DNA from: Azorinus chamasolen | Taxonomy: Eukaryota; Mollusca; Bivalvia; Cardiida; Solecurtidae | Length of the DNA: 64,000 nucleotides | Direction: 5' to 3' | Assembly (NCBI GenBank): GCA_963576725.1 | Contig: OY755240.1 | Span: forward strand, 63,408,003-63,472,002 | Part shown: in pieces, positions 1-10,928 of the stretch | How positions within the stretch are numbered: position 1 is the stretch's first letter | Layout of the letters: each line of letters begins with the position of its first letter | Position numbers and translations under genes: made by a program | The notes under the pieces: model-generated | The model's database searches: none | What the model was told of the DNA's origin: nothing | What the model saw: the letters and a program-made list of their open reading frames with translations, nothing else

Positions 1-226
1 ATCATATAGCAATTTATACACATACACATACAGGAAAAAGTCACATACAAGACGCAATCACCACCAAAACATCACACAAAGACACAAGACAAACATAAAG
101 TAAGGGTGACAAAGAGAGAACCGCCTTGGCAGGGTCAGTAGCAAAATCTCTACTGGGGTTTAAACACGCCAGGAATTACCTCGCCCTAAAGCGAAATGAT
201 GCTATATATCCGCCCTTATTCCAATT
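1..226. other. No gene seen
   Basis: Short AT- and CA-rich sequence at the window edge with no coding signal. A copy of the motif cgccctaaagcgaaat near 182-197 recurs in the duplicated units that follow. Confidence 0.5.
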
Positions 227-709
227 GGCTACACGTATGTATTAACATTTACCTTAATATATGTTCGACCAACCGCAAAAAGGATGCATAATAAAAATCT
301 TAATTAACAAGAATGTAATAACGATTGCACCGAAAAGATATCACAATCTCAAGCCAGAGCAATATTTTATAAGCAACTATTTCGCCCTAAAGCGAAATAA
401 TGTAGTTGTATTCGCCACAATACCAATTATCTATACCTTTGTAAAAAATATTCATTTTTAATCCTCTCTACATTTAATTTGGCTACACGTATGTATTAAC
501 ATTTGCCTTAATATATGTTCGACCAACCGCAAACAACTCAACCTAAAAGGGATGCATAATTAAAATCTTAATTAACAAGAATGTAATAACGATTGCACCA
601 AAAAGATATCGAAATCTCAAGCCAGAGCAATATTTTATAAGCAACTATTTCGCCCTAAAGCGAAATAATGTAGTTGTATTCGCCACAATACCAATTATCT
701 ATACCTTTG
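227..709. repeat. Two tandem copies of a ~254-268 bp unit running into the gap
   Basis: The block starting ggctacacgtatgtattaac at 227 recurs at 481, and the motif cgccctaaagcgaaat recurs at about 383 and 651. The copies differ by a small indel (extra caactcaacctaaa in the second) and a few substitutions. The second copy is cut off by the run of N, so more units may be collapsed in the gap. Confidence 0.8.
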
Positions 710-909
710 NNNNNNNNNNNNNNNNNNNNNNNNNNNNNNNNNNNNNNNNNNNNNNNNNNNNNNNNNNNNNNNNNNNNNNNNNNNNNNNNNNNNNNNNNNN
801 NNNNNNNNNNNNNNNNNNNNNNNNNNNNNNNNNNNNNNNNNNNNNNNNNNNNNNNNNNNNNNNNNNNNNNNNNNNNNNNNNNNNNNNNNNNNNNNNNNNN
901 NNNNNNNNN
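710..909. other. Assembly gap, 200 N
   Basis: Exactly 200 N, which looks like a default gap size, so the true length is unknown. It separates the tandem unit from the retrotransposon ORF and removes the junction. Confidence 0.99.
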
Positions 910-2537
910 ATACCCTCGTCATTAAGAATAGTTTGGTTTGTGAAGTAATCATTTAGTAAATTAGCTTTGTCTATATTTTCTATTGCCTGGTAATTATTGT
1001 CGATCAGAGTAGGTATTGAGTTTCGTTCTTTAGTTGTTATGAAACCTTTAAGCACTTTCCACCAGTCGCTTGAGTTAAAAGTAGAAGTTGTCAGTCTTAG
1101 AGATAAATTTACGTAGTATTGTTTCTTTGTTTTGCGAATTAGCGCAACAACTTCATTTCGAAGTTTTCTAAACCGATCCCAATGGTGATGTGCTTTTGTT
1201 CTTTTAGCCTTTCTATATGCACGTTTTCTCGCCCTAATTTTCTTTTTAATTAGTGAAGATATCCAGGGAGGTTGGAAGGGTCTAACAGTTACTAATTTAC
1301 TTGGAATATTCATATTGGCCAGTTCTAACAATTTCTCAGTGACCCGTTTCGAGTATATGTCAACGTCATCGTCTATCAGTTCAGTCCAGTTAGTGTCTCT
1401 AGCACTTTGTCTGAGTTGGTCGTAGTCAGCCTGTTCGTACTTCCATATTTTCCTAGTAAAGGTTTTAAATTTAGGTTTATTAAAATGAAAAAAGCCGTAA
1501 ATAGGGCAGTGGTATCGCACAACTTGGTGGAGAAAGGGATCTCCAACACTGCATGAGTAGAGACTATTCTTATTCTTAACTAAAATTACATCAATGAGGG
1601 AGGAAGAATGTTCTGTAAAATGAGTTGGTTCTTGAATGACTTGTTCAAGCCCATATTCTTGACACAGGCGATCTATCTTACGTGAGGACTGGTAGTGGAA
1701 CATATTCAAGTTAAAATCACCCGTAATTATAATATCACCTATATCTGTATCTACTACAGAATGAATAGAATCCTCAATCATTTGAAAGTAGGCCGAGTTG
1801 GAGTTAGGTGGACGATAGAGTACACCTACAATTATATGCCTATAGTTTAGAAGTACATCTATCCAAATACACTCCAAACCATTAATTTCAAGATCATGTC
1901 TACGCCTATACGAAATGGTGTCCTTAACATAAAGACTGACGCCACCATATCTATCGGACAGACGGTCGTTACGTTCAGGGGAATGGAACGAAGGGATACA
2001 TAAGTCATCAGTCGAGTCTGAGTCAGTCAGCCAAGTTTCTGAGAAGGCGAGGATGTCAATGGTTTGGAGCTCAGCTGTTAAGAGATCAATCTTTGGTTTT
2101 ATGCTCTGGACATTGTAATGGACAATTGAAAAGGTATGTGATAGATCGAGCGATTGCCTTGATGATCGAGAGTGGCTCGAAAATGAGGATTGTAATGACA
2201 CGTTTAGTGGACCTGGGTTTGGGTGTATATCCCCAGAGCAGAATAGTAGATGTGCCACAAACACGGTCGCAGTAGCTGTGCATTGACATAGAATAAAGAC
2301 ATATAGGAAATAACAAGTTTCGTCAACTTTACAATATGCTATTTTCAATCGTCTATAAGGATACTGGATATGATGGCAAAGATTGGCTGTTTGCCTAAGT
2401 TGTTTTAAAATCGAAACCGATTCAATATTATTAAGAATTAAGTGAAGCAGGAGTACGCTGTGCAATAAGCAAGAGAACCTAAGATTACAGCGATATGACG
2501 GGAGTACTGCAGCGGCTATATAAGAACGTTTCATCAT
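910..2537 (-). CDS. Non-LTR retrotransposon ORF2 fragment: APE-type endonuclease and linker towards reverse transcriptase
   Basis: An uninterrupted minus-strand frame of about 542 codons before the gap, starting at an ATG at 2537. The first ~100 residues hold hydrophobic stretches (about 21-35 and 76-100) ending in a 2A-like GDIHPNPGP motif at 102-110. Residues ~136-348 form an AP-endonuclease-like domain with HYNVQS, SETWL, YRPP, GDFN and SSLIDVI. The final motif reads RYHCPI where the family usually has (S)DHCPI, so the usual catalytic Asp before His is Tyr. Residues 350-540 are the basic linker to the reverse transcriptase (DWWKVLKGF, LNDYF). The polymerase itself would lie past the gap and is not in this window. 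The family is CR1/L2-like in general look. The frame is intact, but the domain change and missing RT make activity doubtful. The true start could lie elsewhere. Confidence 0.85.
2208..2237 (-). other. 2A-like translational recoding motif (SGDIHPNPGP)
   Basis: Residues 101-110 of the retrotransposon ORF. In known 2A and 2A-like sequences the ribosome skips the Gly-Pro bond in NPGP, releasing the upstream peptide. Here the Glu of the usual D(V/I)ExNPGP consensus is His. Such motifs are known near the N-terminus of some non-LTR retrotransposons. Recoding activity of this variant is inference. Confidence 0.6.
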
Positions 2538-4515
2538 GTAATACCCGAAAGGGACATCAAGAAAAGATCAACTGCAAGCACCCCGTCACGTCTAGAATAG
2601 TAACAAGTATCAGTCAACAACAGACTATGGGCGTCTACACACCCGCAACAGACAAACCACCCCCAGCATGGGTCTCCAGATTCCATGTTTACACGAAAAT
2701 GTTTGGCATACACAAGCTTTAAAACAAAACAAAAATAAAACAACGATTTCGAGATATGGACCAAAGGAGATTTAGAGATTTATCTTCCTTATACTTCTTA
2801 AATGAGAGCCAAAAACATGTTGAAGATTGCAGTCAAACGGTATGTGATAACTTATGTCGTCACGCTAAGAAAAAGAAAAAGAACGAGAGGCAAACAAATA
2901 AAACAAGAAGAAAACGGTCGGATAGCCATTAAACAGATACATTGAGAGTAACCCTTTACTTCACACATACGTTGCTCACGCCATTGCAAAGCAGAGCATG
3001 CTTATATAAGACAGCTGCCATAAGAATATTCAAGTGCTGCATCCTTACACTATACACAACTAATCAATTTCATACAGATTATTTTGTCTAGATCTAAATC
3101 ATTAATCAAATTATATCTCGTTACATAATTACACCTGAAATTTGACTAGGCTTACTGCGTTTGCACTCGAACCGCCAGTATTGTAGACATAGACATTAGC
3201 ATACACAGAGAAAATATTCACAATAGCAATACGCAAACACTTGCGCTCCCATACAGTTGAAAGTACTTAGACACGCTAACCCTGTGTTCAGAAACTAAAC
3301 TTGATTACTAATATACACGGGAGGGCACATATGCAATGTAAACTTGCGCATGTATATCATTTGTACAACAAAAAAAAACAACAAGACACTGAACCGTAGG
3401 TCATATATAGACTAGTATACGAAGCATAAAGGGAAAAGGCAAGATGTTCCTCACGTGTCTGTTATACTACACATGTGACACCAGAACAATGTATGCACCT
3501 TTGAAAACACACTCTGCCTGAATCATATATCGTTTCGCACGATTAGTTCGAGCTCACTTCAATACATAAGTCTAAGGTTGACTATGCAGTGGAGATATTT
3601 CAGACAATAACACACCTCCAGTGAGATGATCAGTTTGGATTCTGTTCAGACGCCGTTTTCATCATATAGCCCCATCCAACTGAGGATCCAGATTGGTCAG
3701 CAACCGTTCCGCTGCTAAGCACGACCTATTTGGTAATTTGCCATCAAATTGGATACAGATAGGCCGCCTAGTAACTCGGTGGCTCATCCGGATCCAGGTT
3801 GGTGGACACACCGCCAGTAGTTTAACAAACGTCTGAACTAGACGAAGACTGTAACCAGTTGGTGATTAAGCCAACGACTTAAAAGTAGGCTGAGACTTGG
3901 CTATAAATAACCAAATACATTGCGAAATTAACTGAAGAAACCTATCATCACTTTAACTGCTAGTATACACATGTGCAGTAAGTACCATTCAATTCTAAAA
4001 AAATAGATTTGAGAGGGGTCACTGTTTTAGTAGACGCATATCTTACCACCGTAAAGCTGTTTTTTGACCAAGTTGTCTGAATATGCTGTCACATCAAGGC
4101 TAGAGAGTACAGCTGTGGTGAGAGGCCGAGTAATCTTTTCTCGTATCTAGCTACAAAAAATACCGATCAACCTTTTCGCCGCCGAATAAATTCGACCTGT
4201 TAAAAATACCGTCTGCTCCATGTTTTAAATTAAGCGTATTCAATTTCTTTCTAAATACATATCAATCAGTTTAAAAACCCCATGAGGCGCCAAGACACTC
4301 CCACTTGCATCCAAACTGTTTGCCATGCTCACCAGGGTTCTGACTATAGCGGCGAGAGAATTAAAAAAAATACACTTAGAAAATCTGCCGAAGCCTAAAA
4401 CAGAACAGACCTAAAGATGTCAAAAGGAGTGTCCATTCAGGATCCACACCACACTATTTGATACTAAATATGCATACTGTAAACTTTCCTCTGTTTCATT
4501 CCAAACACAAATTAA
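2538..4515. other. No gene recognised
   Basis: About 2 kb with short open frames only. A weak hairpin-like remnant with family C words (cagtttggattctgttcagacgcc, here split by mismatches) lies around 3630-3810. Some of this could be 5' untranslated sequence of the retroelement downstream on the minus strand, but nothing shows it. Confidence 0.4.
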
Positions 4516-4750
4516 CCCTTTACCCCTTAAACACGCATTTCAAAACCTTTGCAAACAAGAGTAGACCCAGATCAGCCGGTCTCCTGTCGCAGCCGTCTGA
4601 TCAGAGTCTGATCTGTTTGTTTTTGACACATTGTATGTATGCTTCTGTCAAGGTCAAAAGCCCATGTGTCCAAGTGTCATCACCACAAGCTTGTCCAACA
4701 AATTTTCACAATCTCACGATCTCTTACATAAATATTCATGGAGGAAAGGG
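4516..4750. mobile_element. MITE family A copy (piggyBac-like, TTAA ends)
   Basis: Begins TTAACCCTTTACCCC and ends GGAGGAAAGGGTTAA. The degenerate central hairpin has arms agtagacccagatcag and ctgatcagagtctg. Non-coding. Confidence 0.7.
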
Positions 4751-5357
4751 TTAAGAAAACAATACAAAACACAGAATGCATATACATGACACATGCGATC
4801 CTACTAGAAATTCACTCGTTGATACGTGGGTACTAATTCCTGTCATCTAGAGAAACATAGTCATCTATATCAGAATGTCATGAAGGAAAGAAAAAACAAA
4901 TAATAAATTCGAACTGATCGGTATTGGGTGAGACACCGAGCATATCGGTATCCCACCAAATCCCAGACTGTTTGTGGTAGCTAGCATAAGCGAGAAACAT
5001 GATTGGGTCCCTCACTATTTAGTGCGCCAGTAAAAGTAATACATGGTCGTAATTACGTGTACGTTCGTAGTAAGGAAACAAACAAGAAGAGAAATGCCCG
5101 TACAAAAAACAGTCCCACTAAGAACAAGTATATACCATTACAACTACTCATACGTAAATTGAAAGGGAAATTGTCCTAAAACCTGTCCACTGCAGATTAG
5201 TATCGCGTAGCCAGGGTTTCGAGTACAACGTTCCCTCGTGTTTTGCAGAGACTTACAATTAGGATTATAATGAGACGCCGAGCATGTCGATGTCTCAACT
5301 GGATCCAAACTGTCAGTGATTACTAACACGGACTAAACCCTTACAGCGTTGCTAGAT
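4751..5357. repeat. Intergenic stretch with two degenerate family C hairpins
   Basis: Around 4925-4977 and 5262-5312 are sequences of the form gagac(a/g)ccgag...cggtatc or gatgtctcaactggatccaaactg, which match the C-family arm with many changes. No gene signal. Confidence 0.5.
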
Positions 5358-5794
5358 TAACCCTTATACTGCACACAGACACCTTTAAAAAACCAAGTCG
5401 ACCTTCGTCAGACGGCTCTTGTATAAGTGGTCTGATCAGGGTCTACTCTGTTCACTTATGGAAGTGTGATTTTGCGGCCCGTGCCAAAGTTTAAAGCAAG
5501 CCTATATGTCTATGTACTATTAACAAAAAAGAACACTTTGGTTAACCCATTCCTCCATGGGCCACCCCAGACCCAACCTCTTGAATAAATCCACCGAAAG
5601 AATTGTGTAGATTAGAAGCTATTGTGATAAATAGAGCATTCGCTCCTTAGGGGCAATTGCTGTATTTATCACAATGGTTTCAAAAAATGACATACAGAGG
5701 CGTAGGAATGCGTATTTATGGAGGAAATGGTTAATACATATATATGCCTGATACCCTTATTTCTAACATGCATATTAAGCACACGAAGGGTTAA
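5358..5794. mobile_element. MITE family A copy interrupted by family B
   Basis: The left half (TTAACCCTTATACTG, hairpin 5396-5455) and the right half (ending cacacgaagggttaa near 5793) are separated by a B element at 5546-5730 that lies between two TTAA copies. Confidence 0.6.
5546..5730. mobile_element. MITE family B copy nested in family A
   Basis: Starts CCCATTCCTCCATGG after TTAA and ends gaggaaatggTTAA. The central palindrome attgtgataaatagagcatt...ctgtatttatcacaat is slightly degraded. Confidence 0.7.
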
Positions 5795-6543
5795 ACAAAG
5801 TACAAAACATTTGCCGAAGTCTAAACAGGGGCTGTTTTTCGGTAAGGTTCTACAATATTCCCTATGCACTGTGACTATCTTTGAGTTACAGACTATAAGT
5901 AACTAGTCATATTAATCCCAAACCCCTATGTTTGCACATAACACGCTGCACCACTATTGAACAGAACGGTAAGTATAAATACCAGTGTATATACATAAAC
6001 ATACATACCCACATACGTAGACATGTATATGCGTATTTACATATATGCATACACATAGGTTACACATACATATATACAAGGGCAAACAGTGATCTGACAG
6101 ATCGGATGGCCCTTGGGGGAGTCGTCCGATCAGGTTCATCCCGGTTTGCATTACCAGTTAGCATGAAAACAACATACATTCCTCTGTGAACGAAGAACAC
6201 CTGTCGCATGAATAAGCATGACGATAGAAAGGCAACTATTGTGAAGTCCATAGTCAGTCAGCCATGCACTATAGTGACTGGAACCAGACAGAAACGAGCA
6301 CCAATGTAAACAAAGAACGCGACGACAAAGTTGCACTGCGAACTAAACAATCAGTATGCACTGCACTAGGAATCCAAATCAGTCAGAGTCTACACACAAT
6401 GTAGAACAAAAACAAATAACCGTGTATTTACAAGACACCGTAGGGTGTGCGATAAACCTATGGACACGTGCCCGTGCAGCAGAGTCGCGATTAAAGGAAT
6501 TTCATTCATAGATGATAGTAGGCACACGTGTTGTTTACACGAA
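5795..6543. other. No gene; CA/TA-rich stretch and one degenerate hairpin
   Basis: 5970-6080 is rich in acata and tata words, as in a decayed microsatellite. Around 6086-6145 a family A-like hairpin remains (agtgatctgacagatcgg / cgtccgatcaggttc). Nothing else recognised. Confidence 0.5.
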
Positions 6544-7395
6544 CTATTCAAATTCGTCTAGATCTCCTACGCTGAGGATCCTGTGTACACTGGATCGCAA
6601 GTCTTCGATTAAGATAGTCCCGTCGCTTGACCATGCTCCTAAAATGCGCTTAGACTTCACCAACTTCCTACACTTGTATAAAAGATGGTCCCTTTTGCGT
6701 GTGAGGTCTTCATTAATGAAAATACTATCTAAGCTCGGCTTACCCTTAGCCCGAACGCGAGCACGGTATAACTTGTTGCGCGACCTGTACGACACAAACT
6801 TCACTATAATTTCACGGGACTTCCCAGGGGATTTCTTCCCAATCCTGTGGGATCTGTCAATATCTGCTTCCGCAATCTCTGTACCAAGCTGACTGGCTAT
6901 GTCAATCACAATATCATCAGTGCTTTCGCCCTCTGTTTCAGGTACACCCTTTACGCGCAAGCAGTTTCGGCGACTGTATTGCTCCGCAGCATCAGCGGTC
7001 TTCTCCAGTTCGACAACCCTAGTCTTCAAAGACTTGTTCTCAGCCTTCAAAAGGTCGATTTCCGCCCTAAGACCTTCAATGACACCAGTCGTGATGCTAA
7101 GCACCAAACCCTCGGATACCTCCTTTATCATACCAGTTAAATCCTGGCGGAAAGAGTCGCGTAGCAAATCAGCTATGTGCTTCATGTCCTCAGGCCTGAA
7201 ATTTGCCACTGCAACCCGTTCCGATGATGCCTCCTCTTCCATGGCGACAGTTGCGTCAGACAGTGCCTCAGAAGAGAACCTGTGTTTCTTCTGCTCTAGC
7301 AGAAGATCGGGAGACGACAAGAAACGTTTCTTGCTATTGCCGACGGGTGTAGAGGCCGTGCTCATAACAAAACTAGCCGCGTACACACAGTTCAC
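6544..7395 (-). CDS. ORF1-type protein of a non-LTR retrotransposon
   Basis: Intact 283-codon frame; an in-frame second Met at 7362 (MSTASTPVG) is an alternative start. Residues ~1-70 are polar and low in structure. Residues ~105-135 give a coiled coil (LRAEIDLLKAENKSLKTRV). It is followed by EQYSRRNCLRVKGVPE and an RRM-like region with DIDRSHRIG and REIIVKF, then a basic C-terminal domain (TRKRDHLLYKCRKLVKS). This is the usual coiled coil, RRM and C-terminal-domain layout of L1-type ORF1 RNA-binding chaperones. It lies on the same strand as the endonuclease ORF but 4.0 kb away, with MITEs and no recognisable ORF2 start between, so I treat it as a separate or rearranged element. The lack of stops suggests a recent copy. 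Confidence 0.8.
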   Translation of the reverse strand: MNCVYAASFVMSTASTPVGNSKKRFLSSPDLLLEQKKHRFSSEALSDATVAMEEEASSERVAVANFRPEDMKHIADLLRDSFRQDLTGMIKEVSEGLVLSITTGVIEGLRAEIDLLKAENKSLKTRVVELEKTADAAEQYSRRNCLRVKGVPETEGESTDDIVIDIASQLGTEIAEADIDRSHRIGKKSPGKSREIIVKFVSYRSRNKLYRARVRAKGKPSLDSIFINEDLTRKRDHLLYKCRKLVKSKRILGAWSSDGTILIEDLRSSVHRILSVGDLDEFE

Positions 7396-7828
7396 GTACA
7401 GTTTACAGAAGTATGCAGACCAAAATTGACGAAAACTATTTCAATGACTATACCAATGTCTACCAGCAATGTCTACCAGCTACGACGCAGTTAATTCCAC
7501 CGGCTATGACCACAGTTGTCCAAACGTTTGAAATTGCGTACACATATGTATAAACAAAGCCGTGACCGCCAAAACCGGATCTACTATTGGCAGAAAAATA
7601 TCACATATCCTACATATTCCTACATATTCCAGTGAATCAACCTTCTCTGATGTCTAGACAGTACCTTTATTCATTGGCTCAAAACTTCATATTATCTCCT
7701 TAGTCCATAAGAGAGTAGAAAATCACATATTATATATCCGACTCGCGAAACACAAACTGTCCACCATTGATCACGTGACGTTTTTGACGTTAATAAAATA
7801 TGTGATCACATTAGGTAGACTCTACTCT
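7396..7828. other. No gene recognised
   Basis: Sequence upstream of the ORF1-type frame. It holds a short direct repeat (atgtctaccagc twice near 7458-7480) and cctacatatt twice near 7609-7630. It may include a retroelement 5' end, but no promoter is identifiable. Confidence 0.4.
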
Positions 7829-8530
7829 ACTGGCAAGTGCAATCACTCATTCGCCCGTAGAATTAAATCTCCACTAATAACAATAAACAATAAACAATGA
7901 AAGATACCTGTATAGTGTAACTGTTACCATTGTTTTGTCATGCATATTGACATTATCTGTCTTTTAACTCTTTCGCTGCCATTGTCGCATCTGTGATTAC
8001 CTATGCAAACACTTTGGATCCAGATGAGACGCCGAGTAACTCGGCGTCTCACCAGGATCCAAACTGTTTGTTAATGTTAATGTTATTGTTTTTATAAACA
8101 AACATAAAGAAAACTACAGAAATGAAAACTGCAGCATATGGTAAAGCTTGCAGACGACAAACTTTGGCATCGAAAGAGTTATTGATAATAATATAAGTTA
8201 TAGATTTGAAGGCCACCTCCAACCCCAGGTGGAGACAAACTACTAGAAAAACCACCAAGAGTAAAAACCGCGAAATTCTACTGTATTGGCAAACGTAATC
8301 ACTCATTCGCCCTTAGAATTAACATAATCACTAATTCGCCCCTAGAAGTAACTATAAACAATGAAGATAAACTCATATTGTAACTGTTACCAGTGGTTTG
8401 GCATGCATATTGACATTATCTGTCTTTGAATGATCAGTTAGAAATTTGAAGGCCATCCCAGGTGGAGACAAAATACCAGGACACCACCAAGAGTAAAAAC
8501 CGCAATGACAAACCGCAATTTCTACTCTGT
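7829..8530. repeat. Direct duplication (~240 bp unit), first copy interrupted by a family C MITE
   Basis: The words ggcaa.gc/gtaatcactcattcgccc, gcatatattgacattatctgtcttt (approximate), atttgaaggcca.c and accaccaagagtaaaaaccgc occur in the same order in both copies. The first copy spans about 7829-8290 and the second 8291-8530. The first is longer by a MITE at 7968-8178. Confidence 0.7.
7968..8178. mobile_element. MITE family C copy
   Basis: TTAACTCTTTCGCTGCC start and GGCATCGAAAGAGTTAT end. The hairpin 8018-8070 has arms ttggatccagatgagacgcc / ggcgtctcaccaggatccaa with an A-A mismatch. Confidence 0.75.
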
Positions 8531-8642
8531 AATGTTGTTGGCAAAATGAGTTGTCGGCTTCAATTCGTAACACAGAAGTTTCTTCACTATTTTATTTTTG
8601 GTTGGTTTTTTTTAGTAAAAAAACACACAAATAATCACAGCA

Positions 8643-8811
8643 TTAACACATTTCCCCAAATGACGCATTTTTGCGCGTCTATAAAATTCACTTGCTCTAT
8701 TTATCACAATGATTTAAAATTACAAAATTCTAAAAAAATCCTTTTCTCTAGTTAATGCTCCTTTTCGTCAGGTTGGATCTAAAAATAGCCTATGAGGTAA
8801 TTGAGACGCCA
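8643..8811. mobile_element. MITE family B copy with half the hairpin lost
   Basis: Left end TTAACACATTTCCCC, then only the right palindrome arm (gctctatttatcacaatga), then the usual B right half (cttttctctagttaatgctc, ggttggatctaaaaatagcc). Confidence 0.65.
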
Positions 8812-9063
8812 CCCTCATGAGACGCCAAGTTAGTTGGGGTCTCGTCCTGATCCAAACTGTTCGCAAATGTGGTCCCATAATCACAGTTAATTAATTTGCT
8901 AATAGCGACATGCCTCGCATTTTCAAACAGTATGGATCCTGATGAGACGCATAGTAACTCGGTGTCTCATCTGGATCCAAGCTGTTTGACAATCTGTCAA
9001 TAGTTTCTCAAAATATTGAACGAATTAGAAGATTGCGCCAGACCAGGATTTGATCAAATGCTA
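8812..9063. repeat. Family C hairpin fragments
   Basis: A right arm lies at 8815-8872. A fuller hairpin at 8925-8992 (ggatcctgatgagacgca / tgtctcatctggatcc) carries the T-T mismatch typical of this family. Confidence 0.6.
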
Positions 9064-9071
9064 CTTTTTAT

Positions 9072-10063
9072 CACAGGGGTCTGGACCGCTTCATGGAGGT
9101 CTATATGTACTATATAATAATAAGGGTTCCAACTAGCAGAACGGACATCCGTGTACCACAAGTACAAATATGACTGTAACTCTTGCAATTTAAATGATAA
9201 TTTTGTAATTCTCTCGGCTATTGAAAGCCAATATATTTTACTATCAAATAAATATAATTTTCTAACGGTAACTTATGCACAATTATCAATCCAATGATGA
9301 TTTTCTCAAAATTTCACGTGTTTTCTGGGTCATTGACAAACATTCGTTCACCCCGGTTTCATTATATCACAGCCATAACCTGGCGATTTTCAGTTCAAAA
9401 GATGGTGTGGTTCAATAAAACAACCCAATTATATCACCAATCTCCACTTGTTGTGTCCTCTAAATAAGTAAGCAACTAGCAACAGCGGCCTTTCCGTCCG
9501 TCGTTATGTTTCTATTTCTGATGGCGCCATTTTGCAACAAATTTGAATGGAGCCATTTCATTGGATGAGCGAAGGAAAAGTTGGGAAAACCGTGACGTCA
9601 CGTACAATGGCTCCTTCCTCGACGATTTGAAGCAAACTGACAAAACTCGCTTGTTTTACATCATTCTTTTGATGCTGGGGACTAAAAATTGGAGGTGGGT
9701 GATAGAATTGATTCGTTTTATTGAACCACGCCATTTTTTAACTGCAAATTGCCAGGTTATTGCTGTGATATAGTGAAACCGGGGTGAACGAACGTTTGTC
9801 AATGACCAAAAAAAACACGTGAAATTTTGAGAAAATCATTGTTGTATTGATACTTGTTCATAAGTTACCGTTATAAGATTATATTAATTTGATAGAAAAA
9901 TATATTGGCTTTCAATAGACGAAAGACTTACGAAATTATCATTTAAATTTTAAGAGTTACAGTCATATTTGTACCCATGGTATACGGATATCCGTTCTGC
10001 TAGTTGGAACCCTTGTTATTATATAGTACATATAGACCCCATGAAGCGGTCCAGACCCCTGTG
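9072..10063. mobile_element. hAT-like foldback element, 992 bp, ~380 bp terminal inverted repeats
   Basis: Starts CACAGGGGTCTGGACCGC and ends with its reverse complement. The inverted repeats run about 9072-9450 and 9690-10063 with small differences. Identical 8-bp flanks CTTTTTAT sit at 9064-9071 and 10064-10071, the target duplication length of hAT elements. The ~240 bp centre has no transposase, so the element is non-autonomous. Confidence 0.85.
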
Positions 10064-10071
10064 CTTTTTAT

Positions 10072-10721
10072 ATCCTCATACGTATACTACATGTAGTTTA
10101 CTTAGTCTAGTATTTTGTCCTTCGTGACTTAAGTTGACCTCGAAAGATAATGATCTTTGGAATGATACGAACACCCCAAGCGGAGCGTAAAGCACCCGAG
10201 AACCAACACTATCAAAAACAAATACCACACAGAATTATACTCGGCAATTGTTACTTGTCTCTGGATGATACAAGCTATAAATAGGTCACCCCCAAGTAGA
10301 GCAAAGCATGACGGGATGCATATTTGTGGTCAACCAGGAACTACTGTAGTAAACGCACATGGCTTCCTTCACAAGAACTAAACTTTTTTCACAGCCCAAA
10401 CTCGCAGGGCTTGCTGCAATCGGCGAATTCGTGATTGCGAGTAACTCGGCGTCTCATCTGGATTCAAATTGTTTGACATATGCCTAAGAGTATAGAGAAG
10501 AACTTGAAGGACAGTTCGCTCTGAAACTTAAATCAGACGAAATTGTTTGCAGACGTAAATTATTTGTCGCCAAAAATGTTAAAGTTCAGTTTTCTCCCAC
10601 TTCTTGGTAATAATATGACAAAGCAGTTTGGATCCCGAATTCATCCAATGCGTGATGAATATTTGTGCAAGATTCCGCCATTTATACTCGTAAATGATAC
10701 TTAATGCCATACTTGTATTAA
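10072..10721. other. No gene; one family C arm
   Basis: Unrecognised sequence except a C-type right arm near 10437-10475 (agtaactcggcgtctcatct). Confidence 0.5.
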
Positions 10722-10928
10722 CCCTTTCGCTGCCAAACTCTGTCGTCTGCTAACTTTGCCGTCTGCTACAAATTTTCATTCTTTTGATTTTCTTCATTTT
10801 TGTTTCAAAAACATAGTAACAGTAACAAACAGTTTGGATCCTGATGAGACGCCGAGATACTCGGCGTCTCATCTGGCTCCAAACTGTTTGCATAGGTAAT
10901 CACAGATCCGGCATTGGCAGCGAAAGGG
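10722..10928. mobile_element. MITE family C, full copy (207 bp)
   Basis: Lies between TTAA copies (10718-10721, 10929-10932). Ends CCCTTTCGCTGCCAA and GGCAGCGAAAGGG. The hairpin 10829-10892 has arms ggatcctgatgagacgcc / ggcgtctcatctggctcc, with a T-T mismatch in the stem. It matches the copies at 28264 and 53828 in length and sequence. The CCC/GGG ends and TTAA target indicate a piggyBac-type element. Confidence 0.85.

Noticed and set aside
2538..7395. ORF1 and endonuclease ORF as one intact retrotransposon
   Set aside because: Same strand, but 4 kb of non-coding sequence with several MITEs separates them, far more than usual between ORF1 and ORF2.
9543..9773. 76-codon frame inside the hAT-like element
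   Set aside because: Spans the spacer and inverted repeat and has no transposase motif.
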